NCBI GenBank assembly: GCA_903852495.1
Contig: CAINRC010000031.1
Location: 1-32,658 of the forward strand
Direction: 5' to 3'
Length of the DNA: 32,658 nt
From: an uncultured Geobacteraceae bacterium
GTDB taxonomy: Bacteria > Desulfobacterota > Desulfuromonadia > Geobacterales > Pseudopelobacteraceae
Shown here: in pieces, positions 16,788 through 25,815 of the stretch
Position numbering within the stretch: the first letter of the stretch is position 1
Layout of the letters: every line of letters starts with the position of its first letter
Notes under the pieces: generated by a model
What the model saw: only the letters and a program-made list of their open reading frames with translations
What the model was told of the DNA's origin: nothing
Databases searched by the model: none
Program-made: the position numbers and the translations under genes

Positions 16788-18308
16788 ATGAAAAAACCAC
16801 TGCTCCTCATGATTCTCGACGGCTGGGGGATCAACCCCAACCCTGCCCACAACGCCGTTGCCCTGGCGAAAACCCCCAACCTGACCAGATTACGGAATGA
16901 GTATCCACATACCGCGATCCGCACCTCCGGCATGGCGGTCGGTCTGCCGGAAGGGCAGATGGGGAACTCCGAAGTCGGCCACCTCAATCTGGGGGCCGGC
17001 CGGGTTGTCTACCAGGAACTGACCCGGGTCACCAAATCAATTCTTGACGGCGACTTCTTCACCAATCCGGTCCTGCTCGACTGCATCGCCAGGGTCAAGG
17101 CTTCCGGCGGGAGATTGCACCTGTCCGGACTGCTCTCCGATGGGGGGGTACACTCCCATAACACCCATCTGTATGCCCTGCTGGAACTGGCGAAGCGGGA
17201 AGGGGTACGCGATGTATTCATCCACTGTCTGCTTGATGGCCGTGACACTCCACCACAGAGCGGTATTGAGTACCTGGCCCAGTTGGAGGCGGAGATCGCG
17301 CGTATCGGTGTCGGTAAAATTGCGACTGTGATGGGGCGCTACTACGCCATGGACCGCGATAACCGTTGGGACAGGGTGGAGAAGGCGTACAACGCCATGG
17401 TCAGCGGCGAGGGGGCACCCTGCGCCTCGGCGCAAGAGGCGATTGAACAGAGCTATGCCGCCGGGGTGCATGATGAATTCGTGCTGCCGGCTGTCGTTGC
17501 AGAAAATGCCACGCTGGATAGCGGTGACGGCTTCATCCTTTTCAACTTCCGCTCCGACCGTGCCCGTGAAATCACCCGTGCCCTGGCGCTGGATGGTTTT
17601 GACGGTTTTGAGCGGAGTAAACGGCCAGTGCTGGCCGGCTATGTCTGCCTGACCGAATATGATGCCACCTTCGGCCTGCCGATTGCCTTTGGCTCCACTG
17701 GACTCACCAACATCCTCGGCGGCGTACTCGCCGATGCCGGGCTGAAGCAGCTGCGCATCGCCGAAACTGAAAAATACGCCCATGTGACTTTTTTCTTCAA
17801 CGGCGGCGTGGAAACCCCTTTTCCGGGGGAAGACCGTGCCTTGATCCCTTCCCCGAAAGAGGTTGCCACCTACGACCTGAAGCCGGAGATGAGCGCCGTT
17901 CAGGTGACGGAAAAACTCCTGAAACTCCTGGATCAGGATCTGTACGATGTTGTTGTTCTCAACTATGCCAACTGTGACATGGTCGGCCACACCGGCATCG
18001 AGGCTGCGGCTATTGCAGCGGTGGAAGCCGTGGATGCCTGTGTCGGACGGATTGTTGCCGCAGTGCAGGAAAAGGGTGGTGCGGTGCTGATTACCGCCGA
18101 CCACGGCAATGCTGAACAGATGTGCGATGACAACGGCGAACCGTTCACCGCCCATACGACCAATCCGGTCTGGCTGGTGCTGGTGGATGACAGACGCCGG
18201 GGGAGTGCGCTCCGTGAGGGGGGCAGGCTGGCCGACGTGGCACCGACCATGCTGAAAATGCTCGGGCTTGCGCAGCCGAAGGAGATGACCGGGGAGAGCC
18301 TGCTATGA
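16788..18308 (+). CDS. gpmI: 2,3-bisphosphoglycerate-independent phosphoglycerate mutase
   Basis: This 506-residue metalloenzyme interconverts 3- and 2-phosphoglycerate. [11 protein letters not shown] gives the metal ligand Asp11; [17 protein letters not shown] carries the phosphorylated Ser61. [50 protein letters not shown] and [11 protein letters not shown] supply the remaining metal and substrate ligands. Length is typical. The ribosome site GAAAGGA (16773-16779) is 8 nt before ATG 16788. It overlaps the next gene by ATGA. Confidence 0.97.
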   Translation: MKKPLLLMILDGWGINPNPAHNAVALAKTPNLTRLRNEYPHTAIRTSGMAVGLPEGQMGNSEVGHLNLGAGRVVYQELTRVTKSILDGDFFTNPVLLDCIARVKASGGRLHLSGLLSDGGVHSHNTHLYALLELAKREGVRDVFIHCLLDGRDTPPQSGIEYLAQLEAEIARIGVGKIATVMGRYYAMDRDNRWDRVEKAYNAMVSGEGAPCASAQEAIEQSYAAGVHDEFVLPAVVAENATLDSGDGFILFNFRSDRAREITRALALDGFDGFERSKRPVLAGYVCLTEYDATFGLPIAFGSTGLTNILGGVLADAGLKQLRIAETEKYAHVTFFFNGGVETPFPGEDRALIPSPKEVATYDLKPEMSAVQVTEKLLKLLDQDLYDVVVLNYANCDMVGHTGIEAAAIAAVEAVDACVGRIVAAVQEKGGAVLITADHGNAEQMCDDNGEPFTAHTTNPVWLVLVDDRRRGSALREGGRLADVAPTMLKMLGLAQPKEMTGESLL

Positions 18309-18961
18309 CAACACGCACACTGATCGGAACCACGCAGCAATTCACCATCGGCAAGATCGTCTGCCTGGCGCGCAATTATGCCGAGCATGCCCGGGAGTTG
18401 GGTAACGAAACACCGGCGGCGCCGGTGCTGTTCATGAAGCCGGCCTCATCGGTCATCGGCGACGGCGATACGGTGTGTATCCCCTCTTTTTCGCAGGAGT
18501 GCCATTACGAGGTTGAGCTGGCGGTTCTGATCGGCCAGCAGTGCCGGACGGTTCCTGCCGAGAGGGCGCTGGAGTACGTTGCCGGCTACGGCGTGGCCAT
18601 CGACATGACGCTGCGCGATGTGCAGAGCCAGCTGAAAGCCAAGGGGCTCCCCTGGGAAATTGCCAAGGGATTTGACACCGCCTGTCCTTTGTCTGATTTT
18701 GTGCCGGCCTCTCAGGTGGCCGACCCGCACGCCCTGAATCTGAAGCTGGCGGTTAACGGCGGGGGGCGTCAGGACGGTAGTTCCTCCGATATGATCCACC
18801 GCATACCGCAGATCGTGGCCCATATCTCGGCAATCTTCACCCTGGAACCGGGTGATGTCATCCTGACCGGCACGCCGGCCGGGGTTGGCCAGGTGAGTGC
18901 CGGTGATGTAATGACGGCTGAAATCAGTACGGTTGGCCGCCTGACGATTTCGGTAGCGTAG
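18305..18961 (+). CDS. fumarylacetoacetate hydrolase family protein
   Basis: This 218-residue protein of the FAH superfamily has [66 protein letters not shown] and [10 protein letters not shown]. Small members of this type act as acylpyruvate hydrolases or oxaloacetate decarboxylase/tautomerase-like enzymes using a bound divalent metal; the Glu residues in the YEVELA segment would be ligands. The exact substrate cannot be read from sequence. It is coupled to gpmI by ATGA and precedes the phospholipase-D-like gene by 6 bp. Confidence 0.88.
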   Translation: MTTRTLIGTTQQFTIGKIVCLARNYAEHARELGNETPAAPVLFMKPASSVIGDGDTVCIPSFSQECHYEVELAVLIGQQCRTVPAERALEYVAGYGVAIDMTLRDVQSQLKAKGLPWEIAKGFDTACPLSDFVPASQVADPHALNLKLAVNGGGRQDGSSSDMIHRIPQIVAHISAIFTLEPGDVILTGTPAGVGQVSAGDVMTAEISTVGRLTISVA

Positions 18962-18967
18962 GGTGTC

Positions 18968-20170
18968 GTGGCAAAAATGCGAGGCAATCACTTCAAGCGC
19001 AGGAAACGACTTCCCAGGATTATAAGCCTGCTGCGTCGGCTGCGCCCGTTTGAACTGCCGGTCACCCACCTCCATAACAGTGTCGCGCTGTTTCAGGGGG
19101 GGGAGCCGTTCTTTGCCGCACTTTTTGCCGCCATCCGTTCTGCCGAGCGGACAATCCTGCTGGAGTACTACCTCATACACGATGACCGTATCGGTGCCGA
19201 GCTGGCGCAGGAGCTGACCGCCGCCGCCCGGCGCGGTGTCATGATCAGGCTGATCTACGATTACATCGGTTGTCTCGAAACCCCCTCAACCTATTTCAAA
19301 CGCCTTGCCCAACAGGGGATTGAACTGCTCCCCTTCAACGTCCCCTCTTTCTCTCGCGGTGTGTACTGGTTCGATAAACGGGACCACCGTAAAATGACCA
19401 TTGTTGACGGTACGCTGGCCCTTCTGGGCGGCTTTAATATCGGTGACGAATACGGCGGCCATGTGGAGCAGGGGCAGAACTTCCGGGACCTGGGGTTCAG
19501 CATCCAGGGGGATGCGGTGGGAGAGCTGGTAAGCATATTCAACGACTCCTGGAACGGTGACCGGAACGGGACCGCCAGCGGGGACGGGGAATGGCCACCG
19601 CATGGGTTCGGTAAACGGGGGGAAGCCGCCGTCAACATCATCAGCGGCGGACCCCGTCAGCGGCGCTCCTACATCCGCGAAGCGTTTCAGATTAACATCG
19701 CCTCTGCGGCGGAAGAGATTCTGATTGCCACTCCGTATTTTCTCCCCGGGCCGCGCATCATCCGCGCACTGCTCCGTGCCGTGCGTCGAGGCGTTCGAGT
19801 GCGCCTGCTGCTCCCGGCTCGCAGTGATGTGCCGCTGGTTCTGCTGCTTGGCAGAGGTTCATACGCGACGCTGCTCCGGGGCGGGGTCGAAATTTTCGAG
19901 CTGGAACGGGAAATCCTCCATGCCAAGGTGATGCTGATAGACGGGGAGCGGACGGTCATCGGCTCGGCTAACCTTGATCCGCGCAGCTTTCATCGCAATT
20001 TTGAAATCAACTGCATGGTGGACAACATGGAGTTCGGAGCCCAGATCCGGGAACTGCTGCTGGAGGAAATCGACGGTTCCCGACCGGTGGAGCTGGATGT
20101 CCATGAGCGGCGCGGCGGGGTGGTCCGGGTCATGGAGCGGGTGGTCAGCCTGTTCGAGTGGTTTTTATGA
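18968..20170 (+). CDS. cardiolipin synthase-like phospholipase D family protein
   Basis: This 400-residue protein has two HKD motifs: HRKMTIVDG at ~136-144 and HAKVMLIDGERTVIGSANLDPRSF near ~320. Both HxKxxxxD sets are intact. No N-terminal membrane helices are present, only a basic amphipathic N terminus, so it resembles the ClsB type rather than ClsA. It probably condenses phospholipids to cardiolipin at the inner membrane; another PLD reaction is possible. It starts at GTG 18968 (ATG 18977 is an alternative) and overlaps tatD by ATGA. A G8 run lies at 19096-19103. Confidence 0.88.
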   Translation: MAKMRGNHFKRRKRLPRIISLLRRLRPFELPVTHLHNSVALFQGGEPFFAALFAAIRSAERTILLEYYLIHDDRIGAELAQELTAAARRGVMIRLIYDYIGCLETPSTYFKRLAQQGIELLPFNVPSFSRGVYWFDKRDHRKMTIVDGTLALLGGFNIGDEYGGHVEQGQNFRDLGFSIQGDAVGELVSIFNDSWNGDRNGTASGDGEWPPHGFGKRGEAAVNIISGGPRQRRSYIREAFQINIASAAEEILIATPYFLPGPRIIRALLRAVRRGVRVRLLLPARSDVPLVLLLGRGSYATLLRGGVEIFELEREILHAKVMLIDGERTVIGSANLDPRSFHRNFEINCMVDNMEFGAQIRELLLEEIDGSRPVELDVHERRGGVVRVMERVVSLFEWFL

Positions 20171-20946
20171 CCGGCGGTCTGATAGACAGTCATTGTCACC
20201 TGGATCTGGAACCGCTCCGGTCCGGGTGGCTGCAGGCTGTGGAGGAAGCGTGCATTGCCGGTGTGCGGGGTTTTGTCGTCCCCGGGGTGCATCCTGACGG
20301 CTGGCGGGGCATTTCAGTCCTGGCGGCTGAAACAGATCTGGTGCTCCCTGCCTACGGCATCCACCCAATGTATGCGGGATGTGCCGATGAAGGGGTGCTT
20401 GCCGTTCTGCAGGAAGTTTCGGCCGGTGCGGTTGCCATGGGTGAAATCGGCCTTGACCCCTCGTACCCGGTGCCGATGGAACAGCAGGAGCGGGCCTTTC
20501 GAGACCAGCTCCGGATCGCCGGCGGCCGTGGCCTGCCGGTGCTGATTCATTGCCGCCGCGCTTTTCAGCGGGTGGCGGCAATCCTGCGGGAGGAGGGTGC
20601 CGGCCATGCCGGCGGCATTATGCATGCCTTCTCCGGTTCCGTGGAGATGGCGCGCGAATTCATCCGGCTCGGCTTTGCCATCTCGCTTTCCGGAACACTC
20701 ACCTGGCACAATGCGGCCAAACCGCTGCGCGTGGCGCGGGAGCTGCCGCTGGAACATCTGGTGCTGGAAAGCGACGCCCCGGATATGACACCGGAACGGT
20801 ATCGCGGTGCCAGCAACCGTCCGGCCTGGATAGTGGAAACAGCCCAGCGGCTGGCGGAAATCCGGGGGGTCCCTCTGGAGGACGTGGCACGAATTACGAC
20901 AGCCACTGTCCGGCGGGTCCTGCGGATTGAGAAAGAGTCTGCATGA
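20167..20946 (+). CDS. TatD family metal-dependent DNase/hydrolase
   Basis: This is a 259-residue TIM-barrel metal hydrolase. The N-terminal LIDSHCHLD supplies the HxH metal ligands. YGIHP, AMGEIGLDP (Glu ligand), PVLIHCRRA (His), GGIMHAFSGS (His) and LVLESDAPDM (Asp) complete the site. TatD enzymes are 3'-5' exonucleases or deoxyribonucleases. I chose ATG 20167, which forms an ATGA overlap with the upstream stop; GTG 20158 is also in frame. It is the last gene of the 13.4-kb block. Confidence 0.92.
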   Translation: MTGGLIDSHCHLDLEPLRSGWLQAVEEACIAGVRGFVVPGVHPDGWRGISVLAAETDLVLPAYGIHPMYAGCADEGVLAVLQEVSAGAVAMGEIGLDPSYPVPMEQQERAFRDQLRIAGGRGLPVLIHCRRAFQRVAAILREEGAGHAGGIMHAFSGSVEMAREFIRLGFAISLSGTLTWHNAAKPLRVARELPLEHLVLESDAPDMTPERYRGASNRPAWIVETAQRLAEIRGVPLEDVARITTATVRRVLRIEKESA

Positions 20947-20948
20947 GG

Positions 20949-20977
20949 CTGTCATTTCACCGGTTCTGTGGTATCAT
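20949..20977 (+). promoter_or_regulatory. candidate sigma-70 promoter for the lipoprotein cytochrome
   Basis: A -35-like CTGTCA (20949-20954) and a -10 TATCAT (20972-20977) have a 17-bp spacer, in the 68-bp gap after tatD. The downstream gene has a strong ribosome site AAAGGAG (21001-21007). Confidence 0.4.
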
Positions 20978-21014
20978 CAAACAGCTTTGATCTACGTATT
21001 AAAGGAGCCTGCCC

Positions 21015-21347
21015 ATGAAATATGCCCTCGTACTTCTCACCGGCTGTGTTTTCACCATCAGCGGCTGCGCCATGTTCACCGCCTGGAAAAGCATCCCGCC
21101 ACCGGGGGGGTGTGACCAGTGCCATACTACGGTGATCAGCGCCAACTGGCAGGTGACCTACACGCCGGCGGCGGTTTCCGATGAGCGCGGCCGCCTCGCC
21201 TTCCAGACGCCTGAATACAACCAGCCCATGCTGGGGGGACAGCAGTCGCCGCTGGAGGGAAAAAAGGTGGAGGAAAAGGCCTGTTTCGACTGTCACAAGT
21301 CCCCCTCACCGGCGCACAAGGATCATAAAGGGCGGTTCCATCATTAA
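21015..21347 (+). CDS. small diheme c-type cytochrome lipoprotein
   Basis: This 110-residue exported protein has signal segment MKYALVLLTGCVFTISGC, with lipobox ISGC giving lipidated Cys18. An alternative LTGC at Cys11 is probably too close to the N terminus. Two heme motifs follow: CDQCH (33-37) and CFDCH (90-94). The His-rich C terminus (HKDHKGRFHH) could provide distal ligands. The +2 residue Ala suggests outer-membrane sorting. No known family was recognised. It probably carries electrons at the cell envelope. It lies 59 bp before acnA and may be cotranscribed with it. Confidence 0.82.
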   Translation: MKYALVLLTGCVFTISGCAMFTAWKSIPPPGGCDQCHTTVISANWQVTYTPAAVSDERGRLAFQTPEYNQPMLGGQQSPLEGKKVEEKACFDCHKSPSPAHKDHKGRFHH

Positions 21348-21406
21348 CAGAGCCGACACATAACCCTCCCAAGGATACCCATACCAGCAGGACCAAAAGG
21401 GGAAAT

Positions 21407-24064
21407 ATGTCGCTTAACTCATTTACATCGGCCCGGACCATGGTCGTACATGGCCGGGCTTACCGCATTCATGACATCTCCGTGCTGGAACAGGCCGGAT
21501 TCGGTGCCGTGTCCCGCCTTCCCTTTTCTCTCAAAATACTCCTGGAAAATCTGCTTCGCCACGAAGACGGCCTGACCGTAACTCAGGATGATATCAAGGC
21601 CTTCGGGGAATGGCTCGACTCGCGCTCGTCAACCCGGGAGATCGCCTTCCATCCGGGCCGGGTGCTGATGCAGGATTTTACCGGCGTTCCGGCGGTGGCA
21701 GATCTGGCCGCCCTGCGGGATGCGGTGGTACGGAAGGGGGGCGATCCGGCATCGATCAACCCGCTGATTCCGGTGGATCTGGTTATCGACCATTCGGTGC
21801 AGGTTGACAACTACGGCACACCCGAGGCCTTTGCCGCCAATGTGGCCCTTGAGATGGAGCGCAACCGGGAGCGCTACGCGTTTCTCCGCTGGGGGCAGCA
21901 TACGCTGCGGAACTTCCGGGTCGTCCCTCCGGGAACCGGCATCTGTCATCAGGTGAACCTGGAATTTTTGGCGAAAGTAATCTGGCATGACGATGCCGAT
22001 CCGGACGGTCCGGTGGCGTACCCGGATACCCTCCTGGGCACTGATAGTCACACCACCATGATTAACGGTCTTGGCGTCCTCGGCTGGGGTGTGGGCGGCA
22101 TTGAGGCGGAAGCGGCCATGCTCGGTCAGGCGGTGTCCATGCTGATCCCGGAAGTGGTCGGCGTCCGTCTTGCGGGGGTTCTTGCCCCCGGCGTTACCGC
22201 CACTGATCTGGTGCTGACGATCACGGAGCTGCTGCGGAAAAGCGGTGTCGTGGGCAAGTTTGTGGAATTTTTCGGGCAGGGGCTGGACAGCCTGCCGCTG
22301 GCTGATCGGGCCACCATCGCCAACATGGTTCCAGAATATGGTGCCACCTGCGGGTTTTTTCCGGTGGATGCCGAAACGGTGGAATATTTGCGCTTCACCG
22401 GCAGGGATGAGGAAACCGCCGCCCTGGTGGAAGCGTACTGCCGCCGGCAGGGGTTGTGGCGTGATGCGGACTCCCCGGAGCCGCTGTTCAGCCAGACCGT
22501 CACCCTTGATCTGGGCTCTGTTGTCCCCTGTCTGGCCGGCCCGCGCAGGCCGCAGGACCGGGTACCGCTGGCCGACCTCCTCCGGGTGGCCGTCGGGACG
22601 GTTCCCGCCGGAGAAGAGTCCACGGGGGTGCCGTTTGGTGATTCCGGGGCCCGGTTAGAACACGGTGCCGTAGTCATTGCCGCCATCACCTCCTGCACCA
22701 ACACCTCCAATCCGGGTGTCATGCTGGCGGCCGGACTGCTGGCCAGAAAAGCGGTCGCGGCGGGGCTGACGGTCAAGCCGTGGGTCAAAACCTCCCTTGC
22801 TCCCGGCTCGGCGGTGGTCATGGACTATCTGCAGGGCGCCGGGCTGTATGAACCGCTGGTGCAGCTCGGATTCGATCTGGTCGGCTACGGCTGCACGACC
22901 TGCATCGGCAATTCCGGCCCGCTTCCCGATGATGTCGGCCAGGCGGTTCAGGAAGGCAATCTTGTCGTGGCGGCGGTCCTGTCCGGCAACCGCAATTTCG
23001 AAGGGCGCATCCATCCCCAGGTCAAAAGCAGCTGGCTGGCCTCCCCACCGCTGGTGGTGGCTTTTGCCCTGGCCGGTACGACCAGGATCGACCTGACCAC
23101 ACAGCCGCTGGGGACCGACCGGAGCGGACAGCCGGTGTATCTGCGCGATATCTGGCCGTCGCCTGCCGAGATTACGGAGCTGCTGCGCGGGATTTCCCCC
23201 GAAATCTTCCGTCGCGGCTATGCTGATGTGTACAGCGGCACTGCTGAATGGCAGAGCCTGCCGATCGGCGATGCCGCCACCTATCCCTGGGACTCCGCAT
23301 CAAGTTACGTAAAGCAGCCGCCGTTTTTTCAGGGTGAGTCGGCAGATACGGGAAAAGAATTGCCAAAGAAAATGTCCATTCTGGCCCTGCTGGGTGACTC
23401 CATAACCACGGATCACATCTCACCGGCGGGTGCCATCCGTCCCGAAAGTCCGGCCGGCCGGTATCTTCAGCAGCAAGGGGTCGCGGTCGGTGATTTTAAC
23501 TCCTATGGTTCCCGGCGCGGCAACCATGATGTCATGATGCGCGGCACCTTTGCCAATACCCGACTGCGCAATGAAATGGTGCCGGGGCGTGAAGGCGGCT
23601 ATACCCGGCACTTTCCGGGGGGCGAAGAGCTGACAATTTTTGATGCCGCCATGCGCTATCAGCAGGAAGGGACGCCGCTGGTGATCATTGCCGGGAAAGA
23701 ATACGGTTCCGGATCGAGCCGTGACTGGGCCGCCAAGGGGGTGCTGCTGTTGGGGGTTACGGCGGTACTAGCGGAGAGTTTCGAGCGGATTCACCGCTCC
23801 AATCTGATCGGCATGGGGATCTTGCCGCTGCAGTTTTGCGCCGGTGAAACACGCACGACTCTCGGCTTGGACGGCAGTGAATCGGTGGAGCTGCTTCCGC
23901 TGGAGGGAGAACTGCAGACCGGTCAGGAGCTGACGGCGGTCATTCGCCGGGGGGATGGCCGGTCAGAGCGGGTATCTCTCCGCTGCCGTCTGGACACGGC
24001 CAATGAAATCGCCTATTTCAGGGCTGGCGGGATATTGCCGTTTGTGCTGAAGCGGTATCTGTAG
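21407..24064 (+). CDS. acnA: aconitate hydratase AcnA
   Basis: This 885-residue iron-sulfur enzyme interconverts citrate and isocitrate in the TCA cycle. SRLPFSLKILLENLLR, VLMQDFTGVPAVADLAALR, LGTDSHTTMINGLGVLGWGVGGIEAEA and AITSCTNTSNPGVM (first cluster Cys) are present. YGCTTCIGNSGPLP adds the other two cluster cysteines. The C-terminal swivel domain has LGDSITTDHISPAGAI, NSYGSRRGNHDVMMRGTFAN, KEYGSGSSRDWAAKG and ERIHRSNLIGMGILPLQF. Length and motifs fit AcnA/IRP type. The ribosome site AAGGGGAAAT precedes the ATG. Its end is 8 bp from the convergent regulator gene. Confidence 0.96.
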   Translation: MSLNSFTSARTMVVHGRAYRIHDISVLEQAGFGAVSRLPFSLKILLENLLRHEDGLTVTQDDIKAFGEWLDSRSSTREIAFHPGRVLMQDFTGVPAVADLAALRDAVVRKGGDPASINPLIPVDLVIDHSVQVDNYGTPEAFAANVALEMERNRERYAFLRWGQHTLRNFRVVPPGTGICHQVNLEFLAKVIWHDDADPDGPVAYPDTLLGTDSHTTMINGLGVLGWGVGGIEAEAAMLGQAVSMLIPEVVGVRLAGVLAPGVTATDLVLTITELLRKSGVVGKFVEFFGQGLDSLPLADRATIANMVPEYGATCGFFPVDAETVEYLRFTGRDEETAALVEAYCRRQGLWRDADSPEPLFSQTVTLDLGSVVPCLAGPRRPQDRVPLADLLRVAVGTVPAGEESTGVPFGDSGARLEHGAVVIAAITSCTNTSNPGVMLAAGLLARKAVAAGLTVKPWVKTSLAPGSAVVMDYLQGAGLYEPLVQLGFDLVGYGCTTCIGNSGPLPDDVGQAVQEGNLVVAAVLSGNRNFEGRIHPQVKSSWLASPPLVVAFALAGTTRIDLTTQPLGTDRSGQPVYLRDIWPSPAEITELLRGISPEIFRRGYADVYSGTAEWQSLPIGDAATYPWDSASSYVKQPPFFQGESADTGKELPKKMSILALLGDSITTDHISPAGAIRPESPAGRYLQQQGVAVGDFNSYGSRRGNHDVMMRGTFANTRLRNEMVPGREGGYTRHFPGGEELTIFDAAMRYQQEGTPLVIIAGKEYGSGSSRDWAAKGVLLLGVTAVLAESFERIHRSNLIGMGILPLQFCAGETRTTLGLDGSESVELLPLEGELQTGQELTAVIRRGDGRSERVSLRCRLDTANEIAYFRAGGILPFVLKRYL

Positions 24065-24072
24065 GGATACGG

Positions 24073-24780
24073 TCAATCGCCGTCGCGACTGAAGCGGTAT
24101 CCGACCGCGCGCACCGTCTGGAAATGCTTCGGGTGGGAAGGGTCCGGTTCAAAATATTTACGCAGCCGGACAATGAAGTTGTCCAATGTCCTGGTTTCCG
24201 TATCGCTGCTGTACCCCCAGACGCTCTGGAGCAGATCACTCCGGTGCACCGCCTGCCCCTCCTTCTGGAAAAACAGTGACAGTACCCGCACTTCCATCTC
24301 CGTCAGGTCGATCTCCCCCTGGGCGGTTCTGGCCCGGTAGGATAGCAGAAACACCTCGTTATCGCCGAAGCGATACCCCTCCTCCACCGGTTCCGGTCGA
24401 TACCATGCGGAGCGCCGCAGCATCCCCTTGACCCGCAGTAGAAACTCCACCAGATTGAACGGCTTGGTCAGGTAATCGTCCGCCCCGTTTTCCAGCCCCT
24501 CAACCCGGTCGGCGTCTTCGGAGCGGGCGGTCAGCATCAGCACCGGGACGCGCGGGTCGAGTACCCTGATGGCCCGGCACGCTTCATAGCCATCCATACC
24601 GGGGAGCATGACATCCATGATAACCAGATCGAAGTGCTCTATCTCAAGCGTGACAAGAGCCCGTTCGGCGGTTTCAAAATGGCTGACCCGGTACCCCTCC
24701 TCTTCCAGATTGAAGCAGATGCCGCGCGCCAGATGGATTTCATCTTCCACCAGCATGATATGTGGTTTGTCGTCTGTCAT
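24073..24780 (-). CDS. OmpR/PhoB-family response regulator
   Basis: This 235-residue two-domain regulator has a receiver domain with acidic pair Glu12/Asp13, phospho-acceptor Asp56 in LVIMDVMLPGMDGYEA, then PVLMLTARS and the conserved Lys in DDYLTKPF. The C-terminal winged helix spans ~135-232 and includes IDLTEMEVRVLSLFFQKEGQAV, RTLDNFIVRLRKYFE and VRAVGYRF. It lies 9 bp after the sensor kinase on the same strand, so the two form one operon with kinase first. Its target genes are not obvious. Confidence 0.94.
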   Translation of the reverse strand: MTDDKPHIMLVEDEIHLARGICFNLEEEGYRVSHFETAERALVTLEIEHFDLVIMDVMLPGMDGYEACRAIRVLDPRVPVLMLTARSEDADRVEGLENGADDYLTKPFNLVEFLLRVKGMLRRSAWYRPEPVEEGYRFGDNEVFLLSYRARTAQGEIDLTEMEVRVLSLFFQKEGQAVHRSDLLQSVWGYSSDTETRTLDNFIVRLRKYFEPDPSHPKHFQTVRAVGYRFSRDGD

Positions 24781-24789
24781 TGTATCACC

Positions 24790-25725
24790 TCATGCCGCAG
24801 GGAATTTAAGGGTAAAGACGCACCCTTTCCCCGGCCCGTCACTGCTCACTGCGACCGTACCGCCATAGCCCGTGATGACTGATTCCACGATGTAGAGCCC
24901 GAGTCCTGTGCCGCGTACATTGACGCCCGGAGGCTGGGCGCGGTAAAAGCGGTCAAACACTTTTTTCAGCTCTTTTTTCTCCAGTCCCCGGCCATGGTCC
25001 TGAACTGTGAGCTGCAGCCACGATCCGGCCTTCGTCAGCCGGACAGTAATTTCCGGGCTTTGCGGCGAATAAAGTACCGCATTTTCAAACAGGTTCCTCA
25101 CCACCATGCCCATCTCTTCCGGGTCAATCATCGCCTTCAGCGCCGGGAGCGCCTCAAGAGTAATACTTCCCCCCTGCGGCAGTGTCGCCCGCTCCCGTTC
25201 CACATGCTCAGCCAGCAGCTGCGTCAGGTCAGTCAGGCGCCGTTCGGACAGCTTGCGGCGCTGTTCGAGACGGGCCGCCATGAGCAGGTTGTTGATCAGG
25301 TAGTGGAGCCGGTCGGTGTCGGCCAGCATGGTGCCGACGAACGAATCGAGCCGCTCTTCCGATGGCCGGCGCAGGCGGATTGTTTCCAGGTGGAGCTGGA
25401 TGGATGCGAGCGGCGATTTCAACTCATGGGTCACCTGGGAGATGATGTTGCGCTGTTGCAGATAGAGGTTGGATTGCCGGTTCCAGTAGACAAAGATCAC
25501 GTACACGCCGATCAAAATCAGCACCAGCATGACGAGACCTTCCACCATGACCGGCCAGTTGGCCCCCTGCCCCAGCAGTTCCGGCCGGTATTTTTCCGCC
25601 AGGGCGCGGAACTCGTTGTGCTTGCCGATAAACCAGTAGATCCAGAACACGACAACAGTGATCCAGACCAGCTGGATAGCGATCAGGGCCATGATCGGAT
25701 GGAAGATGCGGCGAAGTATGTTCAT
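24790..25725 (-). CDS. membrane sensor histidine kinase
   Basis: This 311-residue kinase has two membrane helices (~12-33 and ~59-81) flanking a periplasmic loop of only about 25 residues. No HAMP or PAS domain is seen. The H-box VTHELKSPLASIQLHLETIRL has phospho-acceptor His100. N-box VRNLFENAVLYSPQSP, G1 DHGRGLEKKEL, the F-box region FDRFYRAQPPG and G2 GTGLGLYIVESVI complete the ATP domain. The tiny sensor loop suggests sensing at or within the membrane. It is transcribed divergently from the four-helix membrane protein, which might be a functional partner; that is inference. Confidence 0.94.
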   Translation of the reverse strand: MNILRRIFHPIMALIAIQLVWITVVVFWIYWFIGKHNEFRALAEKYRPELLGQGANWPVMVEGLVMLVLILIGVYVIFVYWNRQSNLYLQQRNIISQVTHELKSPLASIQLHLETIRLRRPSEERLDSFVGTMLADTDRLHYLINNLLMAARLEQRRKLSERRLTDLTQLLAEHVERERATLPQGGSITLEALPALKAMIDPEEMGMVVRNLFENAVLYSPQSPEITVRLTKAGSWLQLTVQDHGRGLEKKELKKVFDRFYRAQPPGVNVRGTGLGLYIVESVITGYGGTVAVSSDGPGKGCVFTLKFPAA

Positions 25726-25765
25726 GATAGGTCACCCCTTGTGCAACAGGCCGCTTTCTGCTATG

Positions 25766-25794
25766 GTGTCATCCCGCTGAAACAGAGTTATAAT
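25766..25794 (+). promoter_or_regulatory. candidate sigma-70 promoter for the four-helix membrane protein
   Basis: A -10 TATAAT (25789-25794) is perfect; the -35-like GTGTCA (25766-25771) matches four of six, with a 17-bp spacer. Transcription would begin near 25801. Confidence 0.5.
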
Positions 25795-25815
25795 TATCTT
25801 ATGGAGTATATGTCA

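Noticed and set aside
17037..18155. 372-codon open frame on the minus strand opposite gpmI
   Set aside because: It lies wholly antisense to a textbook GpmI; high-GC coding DNA often leaves long antisense frames, and the translation shows no recognisable domain.
19096..19103. G8 run in the phospholipase-D-like gene (also G7 runs in gspL and in the diheme cytochrome) as phase-variation tracts
   Set aside because: Short G-runs are common in this GC-rich sequence, reading frames are intact, and nothing suggests surface-antigen switching.
18446..19180. 244-codon minus-strand frame across the FAH and phospholipase-D-like genes
   Set aside because: It crosses two well-supported genes on the other strand and has no recognisable motif.
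24994..25800. N-terminal extension of the plus-strand frame that ends at 26295
   Set aside because: This part is antisense to the histidine kinase; only the last ~160 codons look like a membrane protein with its own promoter.
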